A DNA stretch of 64,000 nt, taken from Chlorokybus atmophyticus. Its lineage: Eukaryota > Streptophyta > Chlorokybophyceae > Chlorokybales > Chlorokybaceae. The notes beneath the pieces were generated by a model. That model was given only the letters and a program-made list of their open reading frames with translations, was not told the DNA's origin and made no database searches. Location: assembly GCA_009103225.1 (NCBI GenBank), contig RHPI01003753.1:127041-191040 (forward strand). Reading direction: 5' to 3'. Numbering within the stretch: position 1 is the first letter of the stretch; every line of letters begins with the position of its first letter. The translations under genes were made by a program, and so were the position numbers. This document shows, in pieces, positions 44,359-57,585 of the stretch.

Positions 44359-47035
44359 ATGACTGCTGCGATGGCAGCGACAGCGGCGCGAGCTTTGGGA
44401 GCTACCTCGCTGCTACCAGAGTCTACTGCAGCGGTGGCTGCTCGGAGGAGGGTGTCGCCGGCGGCGTCGGTGGGAGGAGCGGTATCCTCCTCCGTCGCCG
44501 CCACCGAGCTGGGCTCTGTGCAAAGGCGTGATGTAGCTGCGCTGAGGTGCGGCCCAGAAGCTGCCGGTGCAGTGCCTGCCTCCACCCAGGCCAGCAGGAC
44601 GTCCAGGCGGCGCCAGGCGGTCGCCGCCCTAGCTGTCGAGGCGCCCTCCGCCGACGATGCCGCCGCCCCTGGTGATGTCTACCAGCAGAACCGCGTCGCT
44701 CGCGATGGCGTCCGCAACATCGCCATTATTGCTCATGTCGACCACGGCAAAACCACCCTTGTTGATGGCATGCTGCGACAAGCCAAGGTGAGAAGTTGCG
44801 ACTGGCATTGCCTGTGCTCCCCAAGCACAATGTGCATTGGCAATTTTGTTGACTTTTCAAGCTACCAGTGCAGAGTTTGAGCTGCTAGCACCACACTTGT
44901 GCTCATGCTTGTGCTTGTTTGGTGCTTACCAGCTTGCTGACGTCGAGCGCAATTTTCTTTCGAGCAGGTGTTTCGCGACAACCAGAAGGTTGCTGAGCGC
45001 ATCATGGACAGCAATGACATTGAGCGCGAGCGCGGCATCACCATTTTGAGTAAGAACACAGCCATCACCTTCAAGGGCACCAAGATTAACATCATCGACA
45101 CCCCCGGGCACGCTGACTTTGGTGGTGAGGTTGAGCGCATCCTCAACATGGTTGACGGGGTGTTGCTCCTTATCGATTCTGTTGAGGGCCCAATGCCTCA
45201 GACGCGCTTTGTTCTCAAGAAAGCTTTGGAGCTGGGTCATCGTGTAGTGCTTGTTGTCAACAAGGTGGGTTGCATGGCATTGTCTCTCCACCGCGTGAAA
45301 AACGGTAGTCAATGCTTACTGCACTGTATCTGAGTCAGCGAATCGGGTGTGCTTTGCAGGTTGACAGGCCGCAAGCGCGATGTGAGTTCGTGACAAACGC
45401 CGCTTTCGACTTGTTTTTGGAGTTGAATGCCAGTGAGGAGCAGTGCGAGTTTCCCATTGTTTACGCTTCAGGCGTTCAGGTACGACTTCTACCAACAATC
45501 TTGCACTGGACGATAGCTTGACAGTGCTTACCTCATTTGCTTACTTGTGGTAACTATGTTTACAGGGCATCGCTGGCCTGTCATTGGACTCTATGGCGAC
45601 AGATCTGCAGCCATTGTTTGAGACCATCATCGCCTCCGTTCCGCCGCCAATGGTTGATGTCAATGCGCCGATGCAGCTGCTGATCACCAACCTTGACTAT
45701 GACGACCATAAGGGCAGGATTGCCATAGGCCGCGTGCATGCGGGCAGTGTGTCCAAGGGCCAGGATATCAAGATTGTCAAGCCAGGAGCTCCCCCCAGGT
45801 CGGGCAGAATCAGCGAGCTGTTTGTGTACAGCAACTTCAGCCGCGTGCCTGTTGACAGGGTCGAGGCCGGTGATATCTGTGCAATGACGGTGAGGATTGC
45901 TGCTTGTGTGACGCAAGGTCTCAGCTGCAACCACACGAGTGTGTTGTAACCGTGTGCCCTGGAGGCAATGTTAAAATGGAGTTGTTGTTGCAGGGTCTCA
46001 GTGATGTCATGATTGGAGAAACTGTGGCAGACAAGCAGAACGCTGTTGCCCTCCCCACCATCACAGTTGAGGAGCCTACAGTGCGCATGACCTTCTGCAT
46101 CAACACCTCCCCTTTTGCCGGTTAGTCTCCCATTCTAGTTCACGGGTGGTTAGTCCAGCATCTACAACATCATTCTGAGTCATTGTTTTGGGATCTCAGG
46201 CCAAGAGGGCAAGTTCGTCACATCAAGGAACCTGCGTGAGCGGTTGTACAGGGAGCTCGAGAGAAATCTTGCCATGAAGATTGAGGATGGTGATACAGCT
46301 GATACCTTCATTGTGTCCGGACGTGGCACGCTCCACATTGGCATCCTCATTGAGAACATGAGGAGAGAAGGGTATGAGTTCTGCATTGGCCCGCCTCAGG
46401 TCATTACCAAGGAGGTGAACGGTAAGGTCCAGGAGCCATATGAAGAGGCGGTTGTGGAAGTCCCAGAGGAGTATGTGGGCCCTGTCGTGGACCTGTTGGG
46501 CCAGAGGAAGGGTGAGATGATCGACATGGCCCCGTGCACAACAGACGGCGCGTGCGTGGTGAAGTATCGCATCCCAACACGAGGGCTCCTTGGCCTGAGG
46601 AATGCCATGCTTACCGCCACACGCGGCACGGCCATCCTCAACACGGTGTTCTCACATTATGGTCCTTGGTGCGGTGACATCATCCTCAGGGAGAATGGCA
46701 GTCTCGTTGCCTTTGAGACAGGACAGACCACCTCATATGCCCTCTTGTCTGCGCAAGAGCGCGGCGCACTGTTCTGTGGTCCTGGTCTTGACGTGTACAA
46801 GGGCCAGATTGTGGGCATTCACCAGCGGCAGGGTGATCTCGCCATCAACGTGTGCAAGAAGAAGCAGATGACTAACATCCGCTCCAACAAGGAAGGCACG
46901 GTGACGCTAGCCGCAACCAGGAACTACTCCCTTGATGACGCCATCGAGTACATCAGCAACGACGAGATGGTGGAAGTCACGCCCAAGTCCATCCGCATGA
47001 AGAAGGTTGAGAAGGTCAACCCTAAGGCTCGGTAA
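44359..47035 (+). CDS. TYPA: TypA/BipA translational GTPase, plastid-targeted (6 exons)
   Basis: TypA/BipA is an EF-G-like GTPase that binds ribosomes and helps bacteria and plastids cope with stress. Exons are 44359-44787, 44968-45264, 45360-45479, 45566-45889, 45994-46120 and 46200-47035, phases matching, for 710 residues. About 110 residues rich in Ala, Ser and Arg precede the bacterial-like core, as expected of a plastid transit peptide. G1 is AHVDHGKTT (125-133), switch I ends in [14 protein letters not shown]3 is [14 protein letters not shown], and G4 NKVD is split by intron 2. The TypA-specific [20 protein letters not shown] and the C-terminal domain ([39 protein letters not shown]) are complete. 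All GTP-binding motifs are intact. Confidence 0.95.
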
Positions 47036-47749
47036 TTTTAGATTGAAGTTGTATAAGTATACGCATGCATTGGTGGTCTGTGCAGTTTGGGCACAGCCCG
47101 TTGTAATAGACTAGTATGGTATGGTATCAACTTAGCATGTCTCTCATGCCTGCAAAAGGCACACTTGATGGTGTATGGCCGCAGCATCACTTGTCAGCAC
47201 TAGCTGTGTATGAGGTGATTGGTGGAGATCATGCAAGCCTTTTTGTACCCCGCACACATGTGAAAGCATCAAAAATACATCACAGTACTAGCAGCACACA
47301 CCGGATAAGGAGACCCAGTTCAAGTCACTTGATTAGGCAACTAAAGTGGGAGGTGTTGCGCTCAGCAATGCAGCCTTTGGCAGTGCTGAGCTGGAGTTGA
47401 AAGGAGCCGGCAGATGAATGGTGGAGGCGTGAATGTTGTGCAGACGAGTGGAAAAGGCAGTCAGTCTGCCTTGCCATAACAATGGTATGGTGAAGGTTGC
47501 TGACTAACGATCTGCACACGCAGGTATTTGCAATTGTGTATGACAAGCGGCATTGGGCAGTAGTGGTAGTAGTAATGATAATGGCAATGTGTTGTCGCGA
47601 GTGGTGAACATGTGTCTGCTCAAGTAGTAGCCGATCAAGCCTTGCTACCGTTCTCTTCGTGTGGGCCCTGGTGTGTAACCGCTCGTTGTGCCTCAGTGAG
47701 ATGTACATATGAACGATTCGCCATGTTCCAATCAAGCAGGGGCAAAAAC
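47036..47749. other. Intergenic region between convergent genes
   Basis: The 3' ends of TypA and of the unknown gene at 47750 face each other here. I see no other exon. Confidence 0.5.
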
Positions 47750-49290
47750 TCAGGAAGTCCGGGCTGCAAAGCACCAAAGACCTCCAAAATCGGCGTACGG
47801 AGGAAGCCCATTCTCCACTCGCCGTTGATTGATGTCACTGAGGTAATGGTGCGCTGTGTTTTGTATCAGAACACACAGCGCAACAGGATCATTGTCCCAA
47901 GTGGGTCGCGTCGGTTGATTATTCCTCTCCGCCCAGGCAGATTGCAAGCTCTGGAGCAATGAGCTATTGCCAACCTCGCAAGGACTGTTGCATGAAGTGG
48001 GCCAATATGTTTGCTATCATACAGCATGGTAGAAGGTTCACAGCATCTTCACATCTGTTACGCTTTTAGTGCATACCGCAGGTGCTGAATTTCTGTACAC
48101 ACATGTGACATGCCACTGCATCAACACAACCGGTGATGCTATAGAAGAGATCAACAGGCCACATGTTGTTATAAACTACCTCTGTGCACAGCATACCCGT
48201 ACCTCACCCAGTCAGAAACCACTCCATGTAGCGTGTACCTGCAAGTGCCAGGAAGTACAAGCCATAGGTGCATTTAGCACCACAGTCAGCAGCTACAGAA
48301 GGCCTTTTTTCATCCCTCCCACATCCTCTAGGGTAGTAGCGTTGCTGTGATGTAGTAACTGTAGTAGCGTATACCGCCTGCTTGCAATTGGAGAGACGGC
48401 TGACAGAACTGACAGGAGCAAGGCCCATGTTGGCAGCATGGGGCCAGCACGGAAGGCACCTGGCAGGAGTAGTGTGGAAGGCGCTTGCAGTGTGCCTCTA
48501 TTGCGCTCTGTACACAGGCATGCACGGTGCTGTATACACAACAGGTTACTGCATACCAATCTGACGAACTCAAACATACCGCTACGCGGTTAACCAATGG
48601 CACCATACTGTTCTCGCACACTGCTCGACTGACACTTCTGCAAAAACTCAGCCTCAAACTGTTGTCTGAGCGCAAGAGCCTGTGCATAGGCGCTCAGATC
48701 CAGTCCATCGCACCGGCGCACAACTCTCGCCCACACCGCACCGTCTTTCACCTCCCCAATGACCTGGGCCACATGCATGATCAGGCATTGTACATGCCCA
48801 GTGGCGTGCCTCATACGTTATATGTATGGGATGGTTGGCAATGCATCGGACTTACGCCCGATGTAGATTGTTTAAACGTACATGTGTTGACTCCGCTTGC
48901 CCTCACCTGTGCTGTGGCGCCATCCCGTAGCGTTGCAAGCATGCCAGCGCCGACGTGGTCCAGCCTCAGCTTCACGCGTGCCGCCGGGGCGTTGCGAGCC
49001 CTTGCGGCAAACTAAGGATCGACAAAGTAAGCGCTGATGATGTCATGGTCAAGGATTCCAGCAGCAACGACAAAAAGGAGGAGGAGCAGGACAACGACAA
49101 CGGCGACGCCTACCTCGTCTTCCACAAGCTCCGCAGCCAGGTCGTGCGCAGGTGCGTTAGCAACGGCGGCGGCAGGAACAGCCCAGCGGAAGATGCCCGT
49201 CACGCGGAAAGAACAGACCTCGTCCGGCGCCCCGCTCGCCGCCGCTGCTGCCGCCGCCGCCACCGACACGCAGGCGCCTGCCGCCAGCAT
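47750..49290 (-). CDS. Unrecognised 207-residue protein, possibly organellar and membrane-anchored (5 exons)
   Basis: Five exons join with consistent phases: 49290-49114, 49011-48907, 48763-48595, 48459-48375 and 47837-47750 (junction phases 0, 0, 1, 2), all with GT-AG ends. This regularity makes the gene credible although I do not recognise the protein. The start is Ala-rich and lacks acidic residues for about 20 positions, as in organelle-targeting sequences. Next comes ARVKLRLDHVGAGMLATLRD, then GEVKDGAVWARVVRRCDGLD and an amphipathic helix (SAYAQALALRQQFEAEFLQK). A hydrophobic stretch MLPTWALLLSVLSAVSPIAS could cross a membrane once, and a short tail ends it. It converges on TypA. It may be a lineage-specific organellar membrane protein. 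Confidence 0.6.
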
Positions 49291-51025
49291 TGGGCGCCTC
49301 GGTGACAGACTTGGCGGGAAGCTTTGAATGGCAAGCGCCCTCTGCGCAGGTGTGTGAGGTGACTCTGTAAGGTGACACCAAGCCTAAAAGGAGCAAACAT
49401 GAAGGGACAAACGATGCCGTGGATACTGCATTAGAGTCCCCCCTTTCGACACAGACTACACACATGGTCTTTGCTCCGCCTCCTATAAGTAAGGAATGCT
49501 TTCAATGGTGGCAGACCATGCTCAAAACTCTATGAAATAAAACATCATACCGCAAATGAAAGGGTAATACACATATCGAAAGTACCGAAATCCCTAACAA
49601 TGGAACACATGCGTGCACATATTTGCACATTTATGCTCACAAAAACAACACGAGTTGAAGGATACGCACAATGCTTAGTGGAGTTGAATTCAGCCGCAAC
49701 ATTGGTCATGTCTTATAACATCATCCCAACAATTGAACACTTTCAACCATAAAAATATGACCTGATTATCTGTCAATAGATGCCTTTTCAAATCAACACC
49801 AACGCGATAACAACAGATGTTGAAGTGTTTATATCATCAAGCTTGGCAGAAGTGTAACGTAGCAAGTGCAGAGGATGGCTCATGACATATATTGTTAGCT
49901 ATTTTTAACCTATGACATTATGCGCAATGGTAGCTGTGCGGCATATTTATAATTATTACTTTCATGATCAACGGATTAGGCGTTTGGTTGTTACGGTAGC
50001 GGAGTATAGGAAAAATGTAGCACACATGTTTCACATTGAATTGTTTACTTTCGCTTTGCATCCAGATCTTAACACGCAAGAGTTGAATATAGCAAGCTCT
50101 CGTCAGAAAGGAATGTAAGAGTGCCTATGCAAATTAGAGGTGAAGCAAGCAAGCAAGCAAGCGCATAAGCATGACACCACGTGGGGGGCAAGGCAAAGTT
50201 TAACACGATACACGAAGGCAATTAGGCAATTAAGACCACTAGTCGTGTAAACCCTCAAGCAGCAGCATTTTGGGACGCAGCAAGCACATAGTAAGGGCAA
50301 GGACAACCTGCAGAGCGCAAGGGATCTGGAAGAGGCAAGGAGAGGTTGGGCCCGAGCTTAAGCTTAGCAGCGGCAAGCACAACATGGTCGTGGACGGACG
50401 GACGCCTAGACGGCCTGTCTCCTACGCCGCCTTGGTCGCATCCCACGTCTTATGGTGACAGATTCATTCACTATTGGTATATGCATGGCAAAATACTCAA
50501 TTTCATAAATTTGCTTAACGGTCTCAAGGTAAAGATAGTACTATCGTTAAAGAATGTGCTCTCATTCATCACATCAAAAAAACATGCATTTCGAACCATG
50601 ATATTGTTGGCGATTACTTGCCAAGTCAATAAGTTAAGAAACGCATACGAAGCAATGCAGACAGACATTGCACGCCACATTGTATGTACACAACACGCTG
50701 TTACATGGCACCTAGTACCGCTACAACCGCTGCACGGACATTTGATTGGCACGCGACCCCTCATGCATGATTCTTGGAGCACACAAGTCCCCGATGCGTT
50801 GCTTGAACGGTTGACGGTTGCTCCGGCATAAGGCCTGATACAGCACTTCACATACCCTATACACACTCATGAAAGCAGGTGCTTGCAGCAAGACAACTGC
50901 AGCAACTCAAACCGGAAGCAGTCGAAAACAGATTCAGCAGCATGATGCGACCGCAGTCGCAGAATTTACCAATCGCAACTATATGACTTTGGTACAATTA
51001 CAGAAACACAATAATAGCTGGCACA
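49291..51025. other. Intergenic region
   Basis: No gene was identified. It is AT-rich in the middle (49.5-50.1 kb), with an AAGC tetranucleotide run near 50145-50162. Confidence 0.5.
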
Positions 51026-53324
51026 CTAAACCCTGGCGTGATCAGCAGTGGTTCCATGGTCTGGGCCACCAACACGATACGCTAGTAGATAGTCGATGTT
51101 GATGCCTGCCATCCTGCGCGGTTCAAGTCCCAGATCTTTGAAGCCAAGAGCTGCAAGACATGTGCATTGTGAGCCCATAATTCTGCGTAAGCAATTGATA
51201 TCCACGAGCATTGCAATACATGGATGCCTAAGCTGCAACGGTGAGTATGAAGCCCCAACTGCACTTGAGTACCACCTACCATCAGGGCTGACGACATGAT
51301 CCACTTTAAGGGTGTCCATGTAATCCTTGAGAAGCAGAAGTGGGGCGTTGATGGGAAACGGCACTCTCGCTTGCGCCCATTCTCGTGGGGCAGCAAGCCA
51401 CTGCCAGGACACATGTGTCAGTTCACTGCTGCTGGGGCTAACCCTATTCCCTGGCAGCATTGACAGCTCAAACACAGCTGCAGCATACTGTGTCATTTTA
51501 CAAACCACTCAACAGCCAACGACACCTGCTACCCAACACACCTGGGCAAGCTCAATGGGAAGGTTCAGCATGACAGGCTTCTCGCGAATTGTCTCAAAGG
51601 TAATGTTCACCTGCATAGACGATCATCACTACTACTCCAGACCATCAACAGAGGCCTCATAGACTGCAGGGCAAGCACGCGTACCAAGTCCTTGATTGTG
51701 AATGTTTCCGGACCTCCTAGTTCGTAAGTCTGCCCGACTGACGCCTCTGTGCCAAGCATCCCCATCACAGCAGCTGCAACGTCTCGCGCATGCACTGGCT
51801 GCATTCTGTGTGGACACGTCATAAGGATCCGCCAGCCAACAGAGCAAGTTTCACGGCCACACTACCAAAGTTACCCACTTTGTCCACCCTCCGTTGTAGA
51901 TAGGGACAACGCCTAACTTCTTGAAGAAGATGGCAAATGCATTCAATAGCCGGTCCTCAACACCAAACATATGAGCAGGCTTGAGAATTGTTGCCTGCAT
52001 ACACGGAGTCAGCAGCTGCTTGCAGCAGGGTGCGCAGTGGAACCGCACATCAGCTGGCTTCCAACAATTAATGTGACAGCGATGGCCAAATGCTCCCCGC
52101 AGAACCCCGGGAAGGCGGGGGGGGGGGGATAACAACCACAAGTTTAGATTGAGGCATGGTATTGTCGTGCAGACATACCCGTGGAAAATGGGACAAGACA
52201 GCCTGCTCTCCCTTTGCCTTGGTAACAAGTGATTGTGCTGGAGCATCCAGTGAGGCCTTCAGACAGGAGACGTGCATCAACCTGTCAATGTTGCCGTGGC
52301 CTGCGCACATTCTGGCAATGCGCTCTGCAACCTCCACATGGACAGTCTGTGCAGAGCGACTTTCAGCTACTACAACTCAACAGCGTACCATGAACATGCA
52401 ATCCAACTGGGATTCACCTCAAAGGGGTAGTTCTTAGTTGGAAAATCGCGACCTATGCAGTTGATAACCACATTGCTTGTTTTTATGGTGCGCCTGATAG
52501 ACTCGTCACTGTGACAAGCACATTGTAATCAGGGTGACAGGTGATTTCAAAACTATTTTCTTGATGTTGCGCTTGTGGCATGCCGCATAGCGTCACAATG
52601 TGACACATCACTCACAAACACTTCGCTTTAGCTGGCAGTGTTACTGAGGTATTGAACATGTGATTCCTAACACCGCACCAACGAGTACATGCCAGCCACT
52701 TTGTGCGCAATTAGAGTAATGGTTCGAAGCCGGCATTAGTCTATTGAGCAGAAGACATGGCGATAACCACAGCGTCTGAATTAGTGTGCTCACAGTCGGA
52801 AGTTCGTTACAAACCACCAGTTTACTTGTTGACATGTAACGTTCAAGAAATAGCATCAAACCTTTTAGGGTTGAAATGTACAGGCACAATCTGTCCCAGA
52901 TCGCCCATAAGCTTGAGGTGGCGCACTTCTTCATCGTTACCACGATACGGCACCAACACGCGAGTACCGCGGGTTGCCAACTCGTTCACAACGTACCTGC
53001 CCCACGCGCAAAATCGTTTCATTGTTAGCAAGCAGTAAGCGAAAAAGCGAGCAGAAGCAGACCACAATACCTGCAATATACCATTATGTCTTACCTGCCC
53101 AAAAATCCCGTGCAGCCAAACACCGTCGCCTCTACCCCGGAAATGGACGAGCGCCCCCCAGGCCCTGACCTAATGGGGTTGACGCCCCGGACGGCAAGTG
53201 TAGCGTGCGTCCGCAAGGAAGAAGGCAATGCGGCGGAGGTGGAAGAGGTAGAGGCGCAAGGCGCAACCTCCCCCACCCCCCTCCACGCCGCTGCCGCCGC
53301 CGCGGCGGCACCCCGCCTCCACAT
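51026..53324 (-). CDS. NDUFA9: Mitochondrial complex I subunit NDUFA9 / 39 kDa (9 exons)
   Basis: This accessory subunit of NADH:ubiquinone oxidoreductase belongs to the atypical short-chain dehydrogenases. Exons in gene order are 53324-53095, 52996-52862, 52508-52418, 52346-52179, 51994-51879, 51805-51685, 51610-51542, 51487-51280 and 51150-51026, with matching phases, for 420 residues. The start (MWRRGAAAAAAAAWRGV) resembles a mitochondrial presequence. The nucleotide-binding motif is VFGCTGFLGR, followed by YVVNELATRGTRVLVPYR and EVRHLKLMGDLGQIVPVHFN. Further blocks are NVVINCIGRDFPTKNYPFE, HVEVAERIARMCAGHGNIDR, ILKPAHMFGVEDRLLNAFA, PVHARDVAAAVMGML and YELGGPETFTIKDL. An in-frame TTG lies upstream, but the first ATG fits best. 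An AACCCTAA motif lies about 30 bp upstream. It is divergent from the biotin carboxylase gene. Confidence 0.94.
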
Positions 53325-53817
53325 CGCCCAGGACCTCCTCAATGTCTTTCACAACCCTAACTTCACCAATCAAGCCCTAAGTCCACGAACCGACCACCGA
53401 CAGTCTGCGGTCGCATCTCCATGCGCCGAATGTCGGCGCTCAACCCGCGCCTCGCTTTCCAGGTCAGCGCAAGCTGGACGAACGGGGCGCTGCCGGCCGT
53501 GCGTTGCGGCTGAATCACCATCCTACGGCCGATGTTCCACTCACTTGCGCGAGGAATTCCTCACTTCGGACGTCGATCTCTGCCCTCAACGTGATTTCAA
53601 CCGTCGGATCAGGTCCATAAAACAGCTTGCTGACGCTAGCAAACAAGCTGCAGGCCACCCGTGATCTCTCGCCGTTTGCTGTCGGCGGTGGTTGCAAGGC
53701 TGCCGGAAGTACCTCAGGTTTGCACCGGTGGGGCTACATCAGCAACCGGTTTGATCAAGTGTTGCGACCGGGTGGGCGAGTCAGCTGCCGGCAGCGTTGG
53801 TGGCATTGGTGGCGGCA
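53325..53817. promoter_or_regulatory. Divergent promoter region of NDUFA9 and biotin carboxylase
   Basis: The 493 bases between the two start codons contain no exon. AACCCTAA at 53353-53360 and AGCCCTAA at 53373-53380 lie close to the NDUFA9 start. No clear TATA box is seen. Confidence 0.55.
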
Positions 53818-56800
53818 ATGGCGGGCATGGCGGCGGTGGCGGCGACGTCCTGTCCGTTCAGCTTGTCGTTCCGATCGTCGTCTTTGTGCGGGACGTCTCT
53901 GAGAGCGTCGTCTTCTCCCCGCCGCTCGCAACCGCGCCCTGCTGCTCAGTGGCGAGGAGCACGTGCGGAGGCTTTCAAGAAGGTGCAGCATGCATGCGTG
54001 CTGAGGCTCAAGCGCTGGTTGTGCGTTACTGACCGCTGGTCATCTCACTTCCGCTTGCAGGTGTTGATTGCTAACAGAGGGGAGATTGCTGTGAGGGTCA
54101 TTCGCACTTGCAAGGAGCTCGGGTTGGAGACTGTTGCAGTGCATTCCACAGCGGACGCGCAGTCTTTGCACGTGCAGCTTGCAGATGAGGCCGTCTGCAT
54201 AGGTATTGCACAATGATATGTTATGTACACATTGGATGTCTTGGTAATTGCAGTCAACACGCTTGTCAGCCTTGATTGGCGTCACAATGCAACAAAGTCA
54301 CGGTGCTCGCTCAGAATCACTGCAGTACGTGGTTATGAGAGAATCATGCTTGCCCGTACTCTGCTCGGTGTTTGTGACGTCATAACATCTTAACGACAAT
54401 GCATTCTCGTCTTCACAGGCGGTGCCGCCTCCTCGGAATCGTACCTCAACATCCCCAACATCATCGCTGCGGCCATCTCTCGTGGAGCTCAAGTGGGTGC
54501 CCTTTGCAATGCAATTGCGCACACAGCATGGTCGTATACTGCTTCACATTGCTGGGCTCGTTCTTGAGTACCGCACATGACACGCATGCTGTTGTATGGC
54601 GTGCATTCCAATGTGGTGGAGCAAAGTGGGCTCATTGCAGGCTGTTGTGACTGCAGGCACTTCACCCTGGCTATGGCTTCCTTTCTGAGAATGCCACATT
54701 CGTCGACATCTGCAACGACCACGGCATCGCCTTCATCGGCCCGAAGGTGCTGAGGACAGTGGATTCAATGCATGTGTTGCAATGAGGGAGTGCATGTTGC
54801 ATCTCTGTATTATCAACTCTCCATGTCAATGCATGTTTCAAGCTGCACGTGAGAGGCATGCATGCGGTTTGAGCTTCCAAAATTCAATCATTAACTGTTG
54901 CAACATTGCTGGCAGGCAAACAGCATTCGTGTGATGGGTGATAAGGCAACTGCACGTGAGACAATGAAGGCAGCCAATGTGCCCACCGTCCCGGGTACTG
55001 ACGGTCTCATCCAATCCCAGGTGACAATCTGCGATTCCAATTGTGAGTACAGCAGTACCAATTGAAAATCACGTGCAATACTATAGCTGTCAGCATGCAT
55101 ATAACAACAGGTGTATGCCTCTATTTGGGTTCTGTCAATTCTGCCTTGCACTTTGCAGGTGTCCACGGGTTGCTACCCAGACTAATATGCAGCTTCTGTG
55201 TTGTTATGACAACACAGGCGGATGCCTTGCGCTGGTCCGAGAAGATAGGCTTCCCCATCATGATCAAAGCCACTGCTGGTGGCGGTGGAAGGGGTATGAG
55301 GCTCTGTGAGGACCCGAAGGATTTCCTAAAACTGCTGCAGGTATACCATTCGCTCGTTCAGAAAATACAGTTAGTTTCATCACACAAGACGTGGGTTGTG
55401 CTTGTACTGAAAGTGGTTGTTTGTGTGTGTTGTGCCTTGATTGTCGTTGGCAGTGTGTTTTCGTTGTTGTTGTCGTCGTTGCTGTTGTTGTGTGTTGTGG
55501 TGGTGGTTGGTGGTCTGGTCTTTCTCTGCATCTGCATGCAGTGATGTTGGTGTACATAGGCTGCATCAGGCGAGGCGGAAGCGGCCTTTGGCAATGGTGG
55601 CGTTTACCTGGAACGCTATGTGAAGAACCCCCGCCATATTGAGTTCCAAGTATGTGACCCACACTGGCTGCGCCAGTGTGGGCAAGGCACTTTTGTTAAC
55701 TACAAGTAGTGTATGACTTGTACATTGATTTTAACAAAAGCTGTGCATGTTGAGTCTTGATGGAGTGTGCAAGCCGCCATGCTTGTGTGCACTGATACAA
55801 GCATGTCTGTCGATGCAACAGGTGTTGGCGGACATGCATGGCAACTGCGTTCATCTTGGCGAGCGCGATTGCTCGATTCAGCGCCGCAACCAGAAGCTGC
55901 TAGAGGAGGCACCATCACCTGCGCTCACACAGGAGTTGAGAGACGCCATGGGTGACGTAAGTAGTTTAACCTCATCAGGACAACCTTGCAGTGGACATGC
56001 ACGCAGCAACAACACTTTGCAATGCGGCAGTCATATTGGTGTTTGATTACAATATCAGCTGTTAGGGCTGCCATGTTCCACTGATTGACTTGTACGTTCA
56101 GGCTGCAGTGGCTGCAGCAAAGTCTATCGGTTACATCGGTGTTGGCACCATCGAGTTCTTGCTGTCTGAAAACGGCGAGTTCTTTTTTATGGAGATGAAC
56201 ACTCGTATTCAGGTGAGACCCAATGCAGGCATGAATAAAATGGTTCTCAGCCTTTTTCCTGGTTCAATTGAAGCAACCGCTTGCAGGTGGAGCACCCTGT
56301 TACAGAGATGATTGCATCAGTAGACTTGATAGAGGAGCAGATTCGCGTTGCACAGGTCAGTGTTGGTTTCCATGCATTGCACACAATGCGATGTGGTTGT
56401 CTGGATGCGTGCATCTGCAGCCCCGTGCAAGTGCTCCCATATCAAGCGTGCTAGGACGAACTCTGATTTTCTGAGTGTCACGCAGGGGCACCCTCTGAGG
56501 TTTAAGCAGGAGGACATCCAGCTGCGGGGTCATGCAATCGAGTGCCGTATCAACGCTGAGGATGCATTCAAGAACTTCAGGTGAGCAACACGTCGTCTGA
56601 TAAATGGTAACCTGTTAACACGTTCTGCTCGCCTTGCACATGTTTTACTCGCCTTGCACATGGTAAGATGTCCTGTTAAAATTGGGTTGCACGCCCGGCT
56701 GATTATACCTGTCCTTCTGTAACGCAGGCCGGGGCCAGGCAGAATAGTGGGTTACCTTCCACCAGGTGGCCCATATACGCGCATGGACTCACATGTGTAT

Positions 56801-57585
56801 CCCGACTACCTTGTGCCTCCCAACTATGACTCGCTTCTTGGCAAGGTGAGCCTGGTACCAGTGCAGGACGGGCATGTTTGCGAGGTGTTTTGTACATCAG
56901 CTGACTGTCAGCATGCACTTGTGTGTCTGTGCGTTTTAAAATAATGCATCCAGGAACATACATGGACGTACACGCAGTGAAAGCAGCTTACCGTAGTCTT
57001 ACCAGGCTTAACTGGTTTGTCGTGTGTACTCCAGCTGATTGTGTGGGGTAAGGATAGGCCAACTGCCATTGAGCGCATGAAGAGGGCTTTGAACGAGACG
57101 GTCATCACTGGTATGTTTGCTACATGGCGCAGCTTAGTGCTGACTTCAATCGCGCAGTTGCCATGAATCTCATGGTTGGCACTTGTCAGGTGTCCCAACC
57201 ACAATCGACTATCACAAGTTGATCCTGGACAACAAGGTAAGCAGGCAAATTAAGAACAATCAAAGGGTTACAGTAGTAATTTGTCACAGGGGATAGCATA
57301 GGACAAATTCATAACCTGGTAACACTTGCAGGACTTCCGTGATGGCATTGTGGACACCGGCTTTATTGCTAAGCATGCGGACGAGCTATCAACGGTATGT
57401 ATTGTTGTAGCGATGTGGGTGTCTGCGTGTGCTTAGAAACATGGCGGACTATATGTGCGGAGTCGTGTAATTGTGTTGTCACAATGTCATCTTGTTGACA
57501 CTGGGTACTGCAGCCGCCTGTGACCAAGCCAACCAGGAAGAAGATTGTGGAGAAGGCTGCAACGGCTGCTGCGCGCAGGCGATGA
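53818..57585 (+). CDS. accC: Acetyl-CoA carboxylase biotin carboxylase subunit, plastid type (16 exons)
   Basis: This subunit carboxylates biotin with ATP and bicarbonate in the plastid enzyme that starts fatty-acid synthesis. Exons are 53818-53982, 54061-54202, 54419-54492, 54657-54746, 54916-55020, 55218-55340, 55560-55649, 55822-55956, 56102-56212, 56287-56355, 56486-56580, 56728-56845, 57035-57110, 57190-57236, 57332-57394 and 57514-57585, all phase-consistent, for 524 residues. About 53 residues form a Ser/Arg-rich transit peptide. The bacterial-type protein then begins at [20 protein letters not shown]. The ATP-grasp glycine loop is [13 protein letters not shown], the metal and active-site region is [17 protein letters not shown], and [11 protein letters not shown] and RPGPGRI follow. 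No biotin carrier or carboxyltransferase domain is fused, so it is the separate-subunit form. The basic tail ([12 protein letters not shown]) is a eukaryotic addition. Confidence 0.96.

Noticed and set aside
53342-53342. NDUFA9 start at 53342
   Set aside because: The codon there is TTG; the first in-frame ATG is at 53324 and gives a good presequence. The same correction was made for the glycosylasparaginase (GTG at 11881 to ATG at 11872), TypA and biotin carboxylase starts.
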